The notes below the pieces were generated by a model. The model was not told where the DNA came from and ran no database searches. It was given only the letters and a program-made list of their open reading frames with translations. This document shows positions 50,041 through 61,720 of a stretch of 64,000 bases of DNA, one piece after another. The stretch's first letter is position 1. The number at the start of each line of letters is the position of its first letter. The DNA is from Tissierellales bacterium. Lineage in GTDB: Bacteria > Bacillota > Clostridia > Tissierellales > VENL01. The stretch covers positions 62,001 through 126,000 of the forward strand of contig JANQLB010000078.1 in NCBI GenBank assembly GCA_028280805.1, in the 5' to 3' direction. Position numbers and translations under genes: made by a program.

Positions 50041-52257
50041 TTGAGAAAAAAAATATGTTATATGTTAATTCTTTTTGTTCTTTTTTTGTTTCCAATTATA
50101 ACATATGCAGAAAAAATTAGTGAAGTTAGTGAAAATCAGTGGTATTACCAAGCAGTAAAGCGAATGATAGACAATGGAACATTGGACGAATCTGATGATT
50201 TAGATATTCAATCCCAGATAACTAAAGTTAGGTATATTGATTTATTAATTAAAAATTTGACTTCCAATAATGGAAACGATACTACTGAAGATTTAGGAGA
50301 AAATACATATATTCAAAACATTAATAAGGCAGTTGAGAAAGGAATCTTAGAAAAAGACGAAATTACACGTAAGGATATGTTTACACCAGTAACTCGTCAA
50401 AAACTAGTTAAGTGGATGATTTTAACTGATTGTCAAATAGACAAGAATATTGTCAATAATATTGAATTGCTTATTACAGATTATTTCCAAATAGCTGATT
50501 CCTACAAAGAGTATATTAAATTAGCATATCATAATGGCTTAATATCAGGTTTTTCAGATGGAACATTCAAACCAGAAAAACTAGTAACATATTCAGAGGC
50601 TATAGTTTTTATTGATAGACTTATCAATAAAAATATGCGATTAGATAATCTTAAAGGAAATAATTTGAACTCAATAGGAGAAATAATAAATACTGATATA
50701 GTACTTACTATAAATGATCATATTGTTCCTTCATTTAATTTTAAATACAATCAATATATAAATATTAATGATTTGAAATATTATGGCTTCGATATTATAA
50801 TAAATGAAGATTTAGGAGAAATAAGTATATCTTATAATAAAACAAAGCAATTTGAACCTTATGAGAATTCATTTTATAATAACCAAATAGGAGACAGTGA
50901 TAAGATTAAAGCTAAAATAGGCAAATACATTGCTAAATATGACGAAAAAAATTATTTAACAATAGATATTAATGGTGAATACTATTTACCCGTTGATGCA
51001 ATTGCTAGTGAAGAAAATGGCATAGTAAGCAGATACGATGAAAAAGGTAGACGTTTTATTGTATCTCTAAATAATCATGAAACATTGGTTATTGACAAAT
51101 ATCATCGTATACAAGAAAAAGATTTTAGGTATGTACAAATAATGAATATACCATATAAGTTTGGATATATAAATAACCAAGGCGTTAATACAGTAGAACC
51201 TAAATATGCATGGGGATTTGATTACAGAGAAGGTTTAGCATGTGTACAAGATAAAGAAACACAATTATGGGGATATATAGATAAAAGTGGTAAAGTTGTT
51301 GTTGACTTTAAATATGAACAGGTCTATTCCTTCTCAGAAGGCTTAGCATGTGTAAAAGAAAATGGAAAATGGAAAGTTATCAATTATTATGGTAAAACAA
51401 TTATTGACAACCAAACCCTAGAATCAATGCTAAATCATGATGAAGTTAAAGGACATGAGAATTTAGAGGTTGCCTATGTTACACCATTTAAAGAAGGATA
51501 TGCTTATGTGGTATGCCGATATAAAAAAACTGTACCGATGAGAATGACAGTAGAGAAGGGTATTAAAATCAATAGAAAAGGGGAAATATTTAATTTAAAA
51601 TATAAAGATGAAGATATTTATAATATTGGTACTTTTAATTATGGACTTGCATCATTTATTCCCATATATAAAGGCCCTGGGTCAGAAAGTTATGTAGGTT
51701 ATATCGATAAGAGTGGCAAAGTGGTGGTTGAGCCAAATAGATATACAGGAGCAAGCTTTTTTTCAGAAGGATATGCTGTAGTAAGTTACGATTGGAGTAA
51801 CAATTATGAAATTATAAACAACAAGGGTGAAGTTGTTTTTGTTATCCCTGACGATGTAAGTTATGAAGTGCTTAATTTCCATGAAGGTATATTATATGTA
51901 TCTTCAGATGAAAAAAACGATGATTATACAATTGCTGATTATTACGATACAGAAGGTAATATAATAATAAAAGGTTGTAGAGTATCAAATCTTACTGGAT
52001 ATCTATTTAATAAAAATGGTGATGAAATATATCGAAGTTCCTTCAATTTCTCAGAAGGTTTATGTATCGTTAAGCCAGATAAAAATAGCCGTGCATTTAT
52101 GGATAGAAATGGAGAAATTGTATTTAAGACTGAATATACACTGGATCCTTTTAAAAATGGATTGGCTAGAGTTTACAAAACAGATGAAAAAGGTAATGCA
52201 AGATACTATTATATAAACAAGGATTTTGAATTTGTTGCCTATTATTTGTATTATTAA
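50041..52257 (+). CDS. Secreted SLH-domain protein with WG repeats
   Basis: Signal peptide; SLH-like YIKLAYHNGLISGFSDGTFKPEKLVTYSEA; repeated WGYIDKSGKVVVDFKYEQVYSFSEGLACV units. Confidence 0.85.
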   Translation: MRKKICYMLILFVLFLFPIITYAEKISEVSENQWYYQAVKRMIDNGTLDESDDLDIQSQITKVRYIDLLIKNLTSNNGNDTTEDLGENTYIQNINKAVEKGILEKDEITRKDMFTPVTRQKLVKWMILTDCQIDKNIVNNIELLITDYFQIADSYKEYIKLAYHNGLISGFSDGTFKPEKLVTYSEAIVFIDRLINKNMRLDNLKGNNLNSIGEIINTDIVLTINDHIVPSFNFKYNQYININDLKYYGFDIIINEDLGEISISYNKTKQFEPYENSFYNNQIGDSDKIKAKIGKYIAKYDEKNYLTIDINGEYYLPVDAIASEENGIVSRYDEKGRRFIVSLNNHETLVIDKYHRIQEKDFRYVQIMNIPYKFGYINNQGVNTVEPKYAWGFDYREGLACVQDKETQLWGYIDKSGKVVVDFKYEQVYSFSEGLACVKENGKWKVINYYGKTIIDNQTLESMLNHDEVKGHENLEVAYVTPFKEGYAYVVCRYKKTVPMRMTVEKGIKINRKGEIFNLKYKDEDIYNIGTFNYGLASFIPIYKGPGSESYVGYIDKSGKVVVEPNRYTGASFFSEGYAVVSYDWSNNYEIINNKGEVVFVIPDDVSYEVLNFHEGILYVSSDEKNDDYTIADYYDTEGNIIIKGCRVSNLTGYLFNKNGDEIYRSSFNFSEGLCIVKPDKNSRAFMDRNGEIVFKTEYTLDPFKNGLARVYKTDEKGNARYYYINKDFEFVAYYLYY

Positions 52258-52376
52258 ATAATTTTAAAATTAATGGTTATGATGTAGGTTTATTTAATAA
52301 AGGATAAAGTGATTTTTAAGCTAGAGTTAGATGAGAAGTATTTTTATTAAAATTTTACTTAAAGGATTAAATATAT

Positions 52377-52613
52377 ATGGATAATAGAATTAAGGTAAGT
52401 AAAGAAAAAAGAGAAGAAATGATTTCATCAATCAAGCATTATTTTGCTAACGAACGGGAAGATGATTTAGGAGATTTGGCTGCTCAAATGATATTGAATT
52501 TTTTTATTGAAGAGCTTGCTCCTGAATTTTATAACCAAGGAATAACAGACTCATATAATTATTTGAAAGATAAAATGGAGGACTTATTTGGAATTCAGAT
52601 ATATAAGCGATAA
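52377..52613 (+). CDS. DUF2164 family protein
   Basis: KVSKEKREEMISSIKHYFANEREDDLGDLAAQMILNFFIEELAPEFYNQGI. Confidence 0.85.
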   Translation: MDNRIKVSKEKREEMISSIKHYFANEREDDLGDLAAQMILNFFIEELAPEFYNQGITDSYNYLKDKMEDLFGIQIYKR

Positions 52614-52721
52614 AAAGTTGAATTAATGTAAAAAACAGAAATTTTAGTTGTAGATAATTCAGAGAAACTATTTTAATTATCTTTTGTTTTTCTCTAAAAT
52701 TTGGACATTAACAGATAATAA

Positions 52722-52769
52722 TCCCTAATGGTAGCAGAATTAATATTCTGTATCATTAGGGGATTATTT
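52722..52769 (-). terminator. Terminator of rqcH
   Basis: AATCCCTAATG...CATTAGGGGATT stem. Confidence 0.65.
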
Positions 52770-54534
52770 AATTCTCAATTATTTTAATCTTTGCAATCTC
52801 ACTTTCTTTAGGAGTTACATACATAGTGTAATTATTATCGTATATAACCATACCGGGTTTAGCACCATTTGGTTTTCTTACATATTTTCTTTCTGCATAA
52901 TCTACCGGAACTTTACTTGACATCTTACTCTTACTATAATAAGCTGCCAGCATTGCTGCTTCTTCAAGAGTCTTATCCGGCGGCATACCTTCGCCTTTGT
53001 TTTTAATGATTACATGAGAACCGGGAATATCCTTAGTATGAAGCCAAATATCTTCTTTAGAAGAAAATTTCAAGGTTAGGTAATCATTTTGCTTATTATT
53101 TTTTCCTACATATATGTCATATCCTTCAGAAGATACATAATGTCTAGGGTTTGATTCTATTTTCTTTTTCTTATCTTTTAAGTGCCTTTTTATATATCCT
53201 TCATCAATCAATTCTTCTTGAATTTCTTCCATTTCTTCTACAGTATTACAATTATCAAGATTTACTAAAATATGCTCCAGGTAGTTTATTTCTTTTTCAG
53301 TTTTAGATATTTCTTTACTAACAAATTGATAAGCATTTTTTAATTTATTATAACGTTTGTAATACTTCTGAGCATTTTGAGAAGGTGACAGCCCTTTATT
53401 CAATTTAATTTTTATTGGACTTTGATTTTCACTATAAAAATTCTCTAACTCAATTTCTTCTATTCCTTTTTCTATCCTATAGATGTTAGAAGTTATTAAA
53501 TCACCATAAATTTTATATTTTTCTCTTTCTTTGGCATTAAGTAGTTCTTGTTTTTGCTTTGCAAGTTTATTTACTGCTCTATCTAACTTTGTAGAGGTAT
53601 GTTTTCTTAAATTAGCTGATTTTTGTCTAATTCTATCTAATTTATCTTTTGTTAAAAAGAACTCTTCAAGAACTTGACTAATAGTGTTAAAATGCTTTTT
53701 TGTTAAATCATTATATTGGTTTATATTAATAACTGAAAAAGCTTTAACTTTGCATTTATTTTCATCAATAATTAAAGTAGGATTGTACTTGTTATATTTA
53801 ATATTGTCAATTAATTGACATAAAGCCTCAACAATATCTTCAATCTCATTTGGTGTAAGTGACCCAAGGTTAGTGCTTTCATTAATCTTAGCTCTATAAC
53901 AGATCTCTCGCGCAATTAATGGACTTAACCCTAGATATTTATTAGAAATGAACTTAGAAACAGAAATACCTTCATTAATTTTTTTCATTTCTTCCTTTAA
54001 GTTTACTTTATTGATAAAAAGCGGGTTTAACTTATCTTGAGAAGGAGGCAGAGTATAGATAATACCAGGCATAACCTGTCTTACACTGCTAACATCTAAA
54101 GAAATTCTCTTAATAGAGTCCAATATTTTATCAGAATCTTTCAAAATAATATTACTATGTCTGCCCATAATTTCAACCGTTAAAGTTTTTTTAGATAATA
54201 CACCTAATTCATCATAACCTTCAAGGTCAATATGAATAATTCTATCCATAGAAGTTTGAATAATATCAGTAATCCTGCTACCCTGTAAATGTTTTCTTAA
54301 AAGCATACAAAACATAGGTGGTTTTGTAGGATTTGATTTAGCATTATCTGTTAAGTAAATTCTAGGGTTATTACTGCTTGCTGAAATTAACAGCTTATAA
54401 TTTTTACCTTTATTTCTGATATTTAAAAGGATTTCATCATCCTCAGGCTGATAAACCTTTTCAACTTTACCACCCACAATTTCATTATTCAATTCATATA
54501 CTACTGCTTTTGTAACTATTCCATCTAGTGACAT
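52768..54534 (-). CDS. rqcH: NFACT family protein (RqcH / fibronectin-binding protein A-like)
   Basis: MSLDGIVTKAVVYELNNEIVGGKVEKVYQP; C-term DIWLHTKDIPGSHVII. Confidence 0.95.
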   Translation of the reverse strand: MSLDGIVTKAVVYELNNEIVGGKVEKVYQPEDDEILLNIRNKGKNYKLLISASSNNPRIYLTDNAKSNPTKPPMFCMLLRKHLQGSRITDIIQTSMDRIIHIDLEGYDELGVLSKKTLTVEIMGRHSNIILKDSDKILDSIKRISLDVSSVRQVMPGIIYTLPPSQDKLNPLFINKVNLKEEMKKINEGISVSKFISNKYLGLSPLIAREICYRAKINESTNLGSLTPNEIEDIVEALCQLIDNIKYNKYNPTLIIDENKCKVKAFSVININQYNDLTKKHFNTISQVLEEFFLTKDKLDRIRQKSANLRKHTSTKLDRAVNKLAKQKQELLNAKEREKYKIYGDLITSNIYRIEKGIEEIELENFYSENQSPIKIKLNKGLSPSQNAQKYYKRYNKLKNAYQFVSKEISKTEKEINYLEHILVNLDNCNTVEEMEEIQEELIDEGYIKRHLKDKKKKIESNPRHYVSSEGYDIYVGKNNKQNDYLTLKFSSKEDIWLHTKDIPGSHVIIKNKGEGMPPDKTLEEAAMLAAYYSKSKMSSKVPVDYAERKYVRKPNGAKPGMVIYDNNYTMYVTPKESEIAKIKIIEN

Positions 54535-54643
54535 AATTATTCCTCCAAAACATATTCTATAAGAGTATAACATCTTAGATAGAAAATATACAAGTAAACT
54601 TATTATAGTTTATAATATTATTTTAGCAAATGTTTCATCCTTT

Positions 54644-54892
54644 TTACATATACCAATCCTGCTTATAAAATAAACTAAATTTTACTGTAGCATTTTTCCT
54701 TATATCATTTAAGTAATAAATTACATGATAAGCTTCTTCTCTACTACTAATGCGGTCAATATGAAGAACGTTTCCTCCAAGATTTTCAATATACTCATGT
54801 ATCTTTTTTTTAAATACTCTGGGTCTCCAGAATTTTTCATATACTAAAAGCACAATTAATATTATAACAGCTATTGATGTTTTTAAAGGCAA
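54644..54892 (-). CDS. Hypothetical small membrane-anchored protein
   Basis: 82-aa ORF with N-terminal TM helix. Confidence 0.5.
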   Translation of the reverse strand: MPLKTSIAVIILIVLLVYEKFWRPRVFKKKIHEYIENLGGNVLHIDRISSREEAYHVIYYLNDIRKNATVKFSLFYKQDWYM

Positions 54893-55127
54893 TTAAACAA
54901 CCCCTTTCTTTAATTTTTAAATACTTTTTAAGTATATCATTATATTTTATTAATACACTAAATTTTTAAATTTGGCAAATAAAAAAATCTAATTTTAATT
55001 TACCAATAAACTTGATAAATCTAAAAAATATGCAAAATTAAATATTACTTTTTTGTAACATTTAAAAGGATTTACAGTTATAAATGGGTAACATAAAATA
55101 TAGTAAAACATTAAGGAGGTGAATTTT

Positions 55128-55925
55128 ATGAAATTTGCTAAAATGAATGGAGCAGGAAATGATTTTATTATATTTAACGGTATTACAGAGAAATTTCCCG
55201 ATTTTGGCAAATTAGCTAAAAAAGTTTGTGATAGACATTTTGGGATTGGAGCAGATGGAATTTTAATTGTTGAAGAATCTAAAAAATCAGATATTAAAAT
55301 GACATATTTTAATGCTGATGGAAGCCAGGCAGAGATGTGCGGTAATGGAATAAGATGCTTTGCTAAATACGTTTATGACAATAATATAATTCACAAGGAA
55401 GAGATAGAGGTTGAAACATTAGCCGGGATTATGAAGCCCAGATTAATTTTAAATAAAGACAGGGTTGAGAAGGTTAGTGTCAATATTGGCAGTGCAATTA
55501 TAAAGTTTACTAATAAAGAAATTAAAATAGACGGATTAAAGCTTTTTATGTCTTATTTATTGATGGGTCCGCCTCACGTGGTTATATTTGTTGATAAAAT
55601 CGATAGTATAGATGTTAAAAGATTAGGTTCAATTATTGAAAAGTATGAGTTATTTCCCAATGGTGCAAATGTTAACTTCTGTGAGATTAAAGACCGAAGT
55701 AATATTAGTGTTGTGACATGGGAAAGAGGTTCGGGTCAGACTCTTGCTTGTGGGACAGGGGCCTCAGCTGTTGGGGTTATTGCAAACTCTTTAGGTATAG
55801 CGGAAAATAATGTTAATACTCATTTGTTAGGAGGAGTATTAGAAATTGAAGTTATAGATAATATTGTTTATCTAACTGGTGGTGCGGAATTAATTTGTGA
55901 AGGTGAATACTATTTTGATAAATAG
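55128..55925 (+). CDS. dapF: Diaminopimelate epimerase
   Basis: MNGAGNDFIIF, ADGSQAEMCGNGIRCFAKYV, ERGSGQTLACGTGASAV. Confidence 0.97.
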   Translation: MKFAKMNGAGNDFIIFNGITEKFPDFGKLAKKVCDRHFGIGADGILIVEESKKSDIKMTYFNADGSQAEMCGNGIRCFAKYVYDNNIIHKEEIEVETLAGIMKPRLILNKDRVEKVSVNIGSAIIKFTNKEIKIDGLKLFMSYLLMGPPHVVIFVDKIDSIDVKRLGSIIEKYELFPNGANVNFCEIKDRSNISVVTWERGSGQTLACGTGASAVGVIANSLGIAENNVNTHLLGGVLEIEVIDNIVYLTGGAELICEGEYYFDK

Positions 55926-55994
55926 TGTTTTATACATTGACATAGGTGTATTTTATGGTAAAATTGATTATAATAATCCGGAAAGGATGATAAA

Positions 55995-56876
55995 ATGATA
56001 AGAAGTATGACGGGATTTGGACGAGGTGAAAGTAGTGATAAGGTAAGAAAATTTACCGTCGAGATAAAATCATTAAATCATAGGTATGTAGATATAATAA
56101 TTCGAATGCCTAAACACTTAAATTATTTAGAGGAAAATATAAAAAAAATAATCAAGAGTAAGGTAAATAGAGGGAGAATTGAAATATACATAAGTTTAGA
56201 TAATATTGAAGAAACGAACTTAAAAGTTAAAGCTAACCTTTCATTGGCAAAGTGTTATAAGGATGCTTTGGAGAGTTTAGCCAATGAACTGGAAATATCC
56301 AACTATATTACTTTAGATATGCTTTCTAAGTTTCCGGAAGTTCTAATTGTTGAAAAAAAGGAAGAAGATGAAGATGAGATATGGAACTGTTTAGAAAAAG
56401 CATTTCAAGAAGCTCTTGATAAGATGATAGATATGAGAGTTTTAGAAGGTAAAGAATTAGCAGATGATATAAGAGAACGAGGGTTAAAAGTTAATAATAT
56501 TTTAGATTTTATAGAAAAAAGGTCTCCTGTTATTGTTAATGAATATAAGGATAAGCTTTGGAATCGCATAGATGAGTTTTTAGGTGGTAAGCATGAAATT
56601 GATGAAGGTATTCTTGCTAATGAAGTAGCTGTTTTTGCAGATAAGAGTAATATTAACGAAGAAATTGTTAGACTTTATAGTCATATTAGGCAATTAACTA
56701 ACACATTAGATTGTAATGAATCTGTTGGAAGGAAGCTTGATTTCTTAGCTCAAGAGATGAACAGAGAAGCCAATACCATTGGCTCTAAGGTTGGAGATAT
56801 TGAAATAACTAATAGAGTTGTAGAAATTAAGAGTGAATTAGAAAAGATAAGGGAGCAAATTCAAAATATTGAGTAA
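55995..56876 (+). CDS. YicC/YloC family endoribonuclease
   Basis: [51 protein letters not shown]. Confidence 0.97.
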   Translation: MIRSMTGFGRGESSDKVRKFTVEIKSLNHRYVDIIIRMPKHLNYLEENIKKIIKSKVNRGRIEIYISLDNIEETNLKVKANLSLAKCYKDALESLANELEISNYITLDMLSKFPEVLIVEKKEEDEDEIWNCLEKAFQEALDKMIDMRVLEGKELADDIRERGLKVNNILDFIEKRSPVIVNEYKDKLWNRIDEFLGGKHEIDEGILANEVAVFADKSNINEEIVRLYSHIRQLTNTLDCNESVGRKLDFLAQEMNREANTIGSKVGDIEITNRVVEIKSELEKIREQIQNIE

Positions 56877-56890
56877 ATGGAGGCGTTTAT

Positions 56891-57172
56891 ATGGATATAA
56901 AATTGATAAATATTGGTTTTGGAAATATTGTTTCTGCTAACAGAATGGTTGCTATAGTTAGTCCAGAGTCAGCACCTATTAAAAGAATTATTCAAGAGGC
57001 CAGAGAAAGAGGTATGTTAATTGATGCTACATACGGAAGAAGAACTAGGGCTGTTATTGTTACTGACAGCGACCACATAATTCTTTCTGCCGTACAGCCA
57101 GAAACAGTTGCCCATAGGCTGAATAACAAAGAAAGTAGTTATAATAATGATAAAAAGAAAGAAGACGAATAA
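56891..57172 (+). CDS. remA: Extracellular matrix regulator RemA-like (DUF370)
   Basis: [52 protein letters not shown]. Confidence 0.96.
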   Translation: MDIKLINIGFGNIVSANRMVAIVSPESAPIKRIIQEARERGMLIDATYGRRTRAVIVTDSDHIILSAVQPETVAHRLNNKESSYNNDKKKEDE

Positions 57173-57226
57173 GTTAGTAAAATTTAATATACTTTGACAT
57201 AATATATAGATAACCAATATCAAAAT

Positions 57227-57414
57227 ATGATTTAAAATAAAAGTTCCTAAGGTTTCGAACATGAATAACTCCTACAATTCACAAAACTATAAAATCCTAA
57301 AATTTGTAACTTGCTACACTCAAACAAACAGATTTATTCACGGATTTTACATTTTTATTCATTAGGAGTTATAGTCATGTTCTGCAAATGCACTCATTTA
57401 TTATTTTAAATGAT
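57227..57414. repeat. Large imperfect inverted repeat in remA-rpoZ gap
   Basis: Outer arms ATGATTTAAAATAA/TTATTTTAAATGAT and inner arms GAACATGAATAACTCCTA/TAGGAGTTATAGTCATGTTC. Confidence 0.6.
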
Positions 57415-57600
57415 GATATTGCTTATCTATAGACATTTAAATTCAGTATTAAAAATATACATCGGAAAATATATACAATTCGTTTGGCAGATTTAAATAC
57501 TTAAAATAACTTTTTGTACATATTTTTCCTTAAATAAAATAAATTTAGAACTTATATATCTTATGATAGAATTTTAAACATTAATAAAGGAGGTCTTTTT

Positions 57601-57852
57601 ATGTTATATCCTTCAATAAATGATTTGTTAAAAAAGGCTGATAGCAGATATACTTTAGTAATGATGGCATCAAAACGAGCTAGACAGCTAGTAGATGGTG
57701 AGAGTCCAAATGTTAATACTAAGTCTAGTAAACCGGTTTCAATTGCTATACATGAGATAGCAGAGAATAAAATTGGTTTTACAAGGACTAATAAAGATAA
57801 TATAATAAATCAAGAAGATACTGATAATATCGAAAATATAGAGAATGTTTAG
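57601..57852 (+). CDS. rpoZ: DNA-directed RNA polymerase subunit omega
   Basis: YPSINDLLKKADSRYTLVMMASKRARQLVDG. Confidence 0.95.
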   Translation: MLYPSINDLLKKADSRYTLVMMASKRARQLVDGESPNVNTKSSKPVSIAIHEIAENKIGFTRTNKDNIINQEDTDNIENIENV

Positions 57853-57871
57853 AACGATTAGGGGTGATGAA

Positions 57872-59059
57872 ATGTTAAAGGACAAAAATATTGTCTTAGG
57901 TGTAACAGGTGGTATTGCAGTATATAAAGCTGTTGAGGTTGTAAGTAGATTAAGAAAAATGTGTGCAAACGTTGATGTCATTATGACAAAATCAGCTACA
58001 GAATTTGTGACACCTTTAACCTTTCAATCTTTGTCTCAAAACTATGTTACCGTAGATATGTTTGAAGAACCTAAAACATGGGATATTGAACATATTTCCC
58101 TTGCTCAAAGGGCAGATTTGTTCTTAATTGCTCCAGCTACTGCAAATATTATAGGGAAAGTAGCAAATGGAATTGCTGATGATATGCTCAGCACAACTAT
58201 AATGGCAACAAAAGCAAAAGTTGTTTTTGCCCCTGCTATGAATACTAATATGTATGAAAATCCAATGTTACAGGAAAATATTGAAAAACTTAAAGGACTG
58301 GGATATGAGTTTATTAAGCCCGGTAGAGGAAGACTTGCATGTGGAGATTATGGTGAAGGCAAGATGGCAGAACCAATTAATATAGTCGAGTATATTTTAA
58401 ATTCTCTAACTGATAGACAACTGGAAGGTAAAAAGATAATTGTAACTGCTGGTCCTACCATTGAGGCTATAGACCCTGTGAGATATATTACTAACTTTTC
58501 AAGTGGTAAAATGGGATACGCTTTAGCTAAAGAGGTTAAATCCAGAGGAGCAGATGTATTATTAATAAGTGGACCTTCTAATCTTGAAGCTCCCAGTGGA
58601 GTAGATTTAGTAAAGGTTAATACTACTAGAGAAATGCTTAATACTATTAAAGATAATTTTGATGATTGTGATGCACTTATAAAGGCAGCAGCACCTTTAG
58701 ACTACAGACCTGCAACTGTTAGTGATAAAAAAATTAAAAAAACCGAAGAAAATCTTAATCTCACTTTTATAAAGAACCCAGATATATCTGAGGAAATAAG
58801 CAAGATCAAGAAAAATCAAATTATGGTAGGTTTTGCAGCAGAAACTGATAATTTAATTCAAAATGCTAAGAATAAAATCAAAAGGAAGGATGTTGACTTT
58901 ATAGTTTTAAATGATATCTCTAGAGAAGATGCCGGATTTAGGAGTGATACTAATATAGCAACTATTATAGATAAAAATGGTAACATAAATGAATACCTTA
59001 AGATGTCCAAGCAAGAGCTTTCTAAAATAATAGTAGATAAGTTAGAAGAATACTTATAA
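57872..59059 (+). CDS. coaBC: Bifunctional phosphopantothenoylcysteine decarboxylase/phosphopantothenate-cysteine ligase
   Basis: LGVTGGIAVYKAVEVVSRL, VVFAPAMNTNMYENP, VTAGPTIEAIDPVRYITNFSSGKMG. Confidence 0.97.
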   Translation: MLKDKNIVLGVTGGIAVYKAVEVVSRLRKMCANVDVIMTKSATEFVTPLTFQSLSQNYVTVDMFEEPKTWDIEHISLAQRADLFLIAPATANIIGKVANGIADDMLSTTIMATKAKVVFAPAMNTNMYENPMLQENIEKLKGLGYEFIKPGRGRLACGDYGEGKMAEPINIVEYILNSLTDRQLEGKKIIVTAGPTIEAIDPVRYITNFSSGKMGYALAKEVKSRGADVLLISGPSNLEAPSGVDLVKVNTTREMLNTIKDNFDDCDALIKAAAPLDYRPATVSDKKIKKTEENLNLTFIKNPDISEEISKIKKNQIMVGFAAETDNLIQNAKNKIKRKDVDFIVLNDISREDAGFRSDTNIATIIDKNGNINEYLKMSKQELSKIIVDKLEEYL

Positions 59060-59113
59060 AATATAGTTATAAAAAATATCACCAAGGTTATCTAAACTTA
59101 GTCATAAAAAATG

Positions 59114-59164
59114 AGCTAGATTTTTGCAGCTGCTTTTTACTTAAGCTGTATATCTAGCTTTTTC
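59114..59164 (+). terminator. Terminator-like hairpin after coaBC
   Basis: AGCTAGAT...ATCTAGCT then TTTTT. Confidence 0.65.
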
Positions 59165-59225
59165 AAATATTCTCTTGATGCTAGCAATAAACTTATATTT
59201 ATAAGTGATGTGAAAGGTTGATACT

Positions 59226-61709
59226 ATGCACCATAAAAAGTATGCTGAGATTATAGTTGATAATAAAAGCAGAAATACAGATATAACTTATACTTATTTA
59301 GTTCCTGATGAATATGCTGATGAAGTTCAGAGAGGTATAAGGGTATTAGTTCCCTTTGGGAAAGGGGACAAGTTATTGGAAGGAATCATAACAGATTTTC
59401 AAGAAAAAATTTCTTTTGATAGTCATAGATTAAAATATATTGATAGTATAATAGATAATAAGCCTGTTTTATCTCAACAAATGCTTGAATTAGCATCATG
59501 GATGAAGAGTAAATATTTAGCACAATATATAGAAGTTTTTAAAACTATACTGCCTTCAGGAATAACTAACAAGGTAAAAAAAGTTGTGACACTTAAAAAT
59601 ATACACGAAACTAAAAAGTTTAATGGTTTGAAATCAAATTATGAGAAGATTATAGAGCTTTTAAAAAAAGAAGGCAGTTGTGAAATCAAGTTTATAAGAA
59701 AAAAACTAGATATTAGAAATATACATAGATATATTGATGAATTAGAAAAAAAAGGACTTATAGATATTTATGAAAAAATAGATTCTGATGTTAAAAAGAA
59801 ATATCAAAAAGTAGTTTATAAGACTTTTAACGACACAGAGCTTAAAACTATTTTAAATGATATGAATAGTAATGCTAAAAGACAAATAGAAATGCTTGAA
59901 TTTTTAAAGGGAAAAGAGTCTATTTTGCTTTCAGATTTATTAAATCAAGTTTCTACAGTAAAATCAACAGCTTTAGCCTTGGAGAAAAAGGGTTACATTA
60001 AAATCATAGATGAAGAAGTAAAACGAAATCCAATCACAAAAACAATACCTGAATATCCTAAGGTTAAATTAACTAAAAAACAGCAGGAATGTTTTGATAC
60101 TATTTTTTCTAATATTACAAATAATAAAAATAATAAATTTTTAATTCATGGTGTTACAGGAAGTGGAAAAACTGAGATATATCTTCAGCTCATAGAAAAA
60201 ATTCTTGAAGTAAACAAACAATCTATAGTTCTTGTACCGGAAATATCACTGACTCCTCAAACTGTAGAACGATTTGTTGGTAGATTTGGTAATAGGGTTG
60301 CTATATTACACAGCAGACTTTCTCTTGGAGAAAGATTTGATGAATGGCAGAGGATTAGAGATGGAAGCGTTGATATAGTAATTGGAGCGAGATCAGCCAT
60401 ATTTGCTCCATTTAAGGATTTGGGTTTAATAATAATTGATGAAGAACATGAAACCAGCTATAAATCTAGTATGAATCCCAAATACAACACTATTGAAGTA
60501 GCTGAGAAAAGATGTGAACTTGAAAATTCTGTATTGGTGCTAGGTTCTGCAACTCCATCTATAGAGAGCTACTATAGAGCCAAAAAAGGTCAGATAAAGC
60601 TTATTACTTTATCCACCAGAGTTCTTGATAGAGAGCTGCCGCCTATAGAGGTTGTAGATATGACTGATGAGCTGGAAAAGGGTAATAAATCTATTTTTAG
60701 TGAAAAATTATTTAATAGTATAAATGAAAATCTAAACAATAATAAGCAAACAATACTATTTTTAAATAGAAGAGGATTTTCGACTTTTGTGTCATGTAGG
60801 AAGTGTGGATATGTAGTAAAATGTATGAACTGTGATATTTCTATGACATACCATATTTCAAAAAATATACTCAAATGTCATTATTGTGGTTTGGCTAAAA
60901 AGCCTCCTTCAATCTGTCCTCAATGTAGAAGTAAATATATTAAGTATTTTGGTATTGGAACACAAAAGGTTGAGGAACTTGTTAAGGAAAGTTTTCCACA
61001 AGCTAGAATTGCAAGAATGGATGTTGATAATACTACAAAGAAAGGAAGCCATGACAAAATCCTTAGCAGAGTAAAAAATAAAGAGATAGATATATTAATT
61101 GGTACACAAATGATTTCTAAGGGACTGGATTTTCCGAATGTAACTTTAGTAGGTATAATAGCAGCTGATATTAGCTTAAATCTACCTGACTTTAAATCAT
61201 CTGAACGTACTTTTCAGCTAATAACTCAAGTTGGAGGAAGAGCAGGCAGAGGTGATTCTAAAGGGAAAGTAATATTACAAACATATGAACCTAATCACTA
61301 TAGTATTAAAACTGCTAAGGAACATGATTACATCAGCTTTTATGAAAAGGAAATAATACTTAGAAAAGCCTTTAATTATCCTCCGTTTTATAATATTATT
61401 GGTATAACAATAGTTGGACAAAATCAAGGAAAAGTATCTACTGTATCTAAAAAGGCTGCTGAAGCTATAAAATTAAAGTTAGAAAAAAGAAAAGTGAATT
61501 TTTCAGATGATAATATTTTAGGTCCTAACCCGGCACCTATATCAAAGATTAAAAGTAATTATAGATGGCAGATAATTATTAAGTGTAAAGACTTTGAAAT
61601 AGATGAGATTAAGGGTATAATAGAAGAGATATGTATAACAGACTGGAATGAAAAAGAATATGATGATATAAGGTTTAATATAGATATTAATCCAAATTCA
61701 ATGATGTAG
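59226..61709 (+). CDS. priA: Primosomal protein N' (PriA helicase)
   Basis: [30 protein letters not shown], zinc-binding Cys pairs, [18 protein letters not shown]. Confidence 0.98.
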   Translation: MHHKKYAEIIVDNKSRNTDITYTYLVPDEYADEVQRGIRVLVPFGKGDKLLEGIITDFQEKISFDSHRLKYIDSIIDNKPVLSQQMLELASWMKSKYLAQYIEVFKTILPSGITNKVKKVVTLKNIHETKKFNGLKSNYEKIIELLKKEGSCEIKFIRKKLDIRNIHRYIDELEKKGLIDIYEKIDSDVKKKYQKVVYKTFNDTELKTILNDMNSNAKRQIEMLEFLKGKESILLSDLLNQVSTVKSTALALEKKGYIKIIDEEVKRNPITKTIPEYPKVKLTKKQQECFDTIFSNITNNKNNKFLIHGVTGSGKTEIYLQLIEKILEVNKQSIVLVPEISLTPQTVERFVGRFGNRVAILHSRLSLGERFDEWQRIRDGSVDIVIGARSAIFAPFKDLGLIIIDEEHETSYKSSMNPKYNTIEVAEKRCELENSVLVLGSATPSIESYYRAKKGQIKLITLSTRVLDRELPPIEVVDMTDELEKGNKSIFSEKLFNSINENLNNNKQTILFLNRRGFSTFVSCRKCGYVVKCMNCDISMTYHISKNILKCHYCGLAKKPPSICPQCRSKYIKYFGIGTQKVEELVKESFPQARIARMDVDNTTKKGSHDKILSRVKNKEIDILIGTQMISKGLDFPNVTLVGIIAADISLNLPDFKSSERTFQLITQVGGRAGRGDSKGKVILQTYEPNHYSIKTAKEHDYISFYEKEIILRKAFNYPPFYNIIGITIVGQNQGKVSTVSKKAAEAIKLKLEKRKVNFSDDNILGPNPAPISKIKSNYRWQIIIKCKDFEIDEIKGIIEEICITDWNEKEYDDIRFNIDINPNSMM

Positions 61710-61720
61710 GAGGAAAGCTT

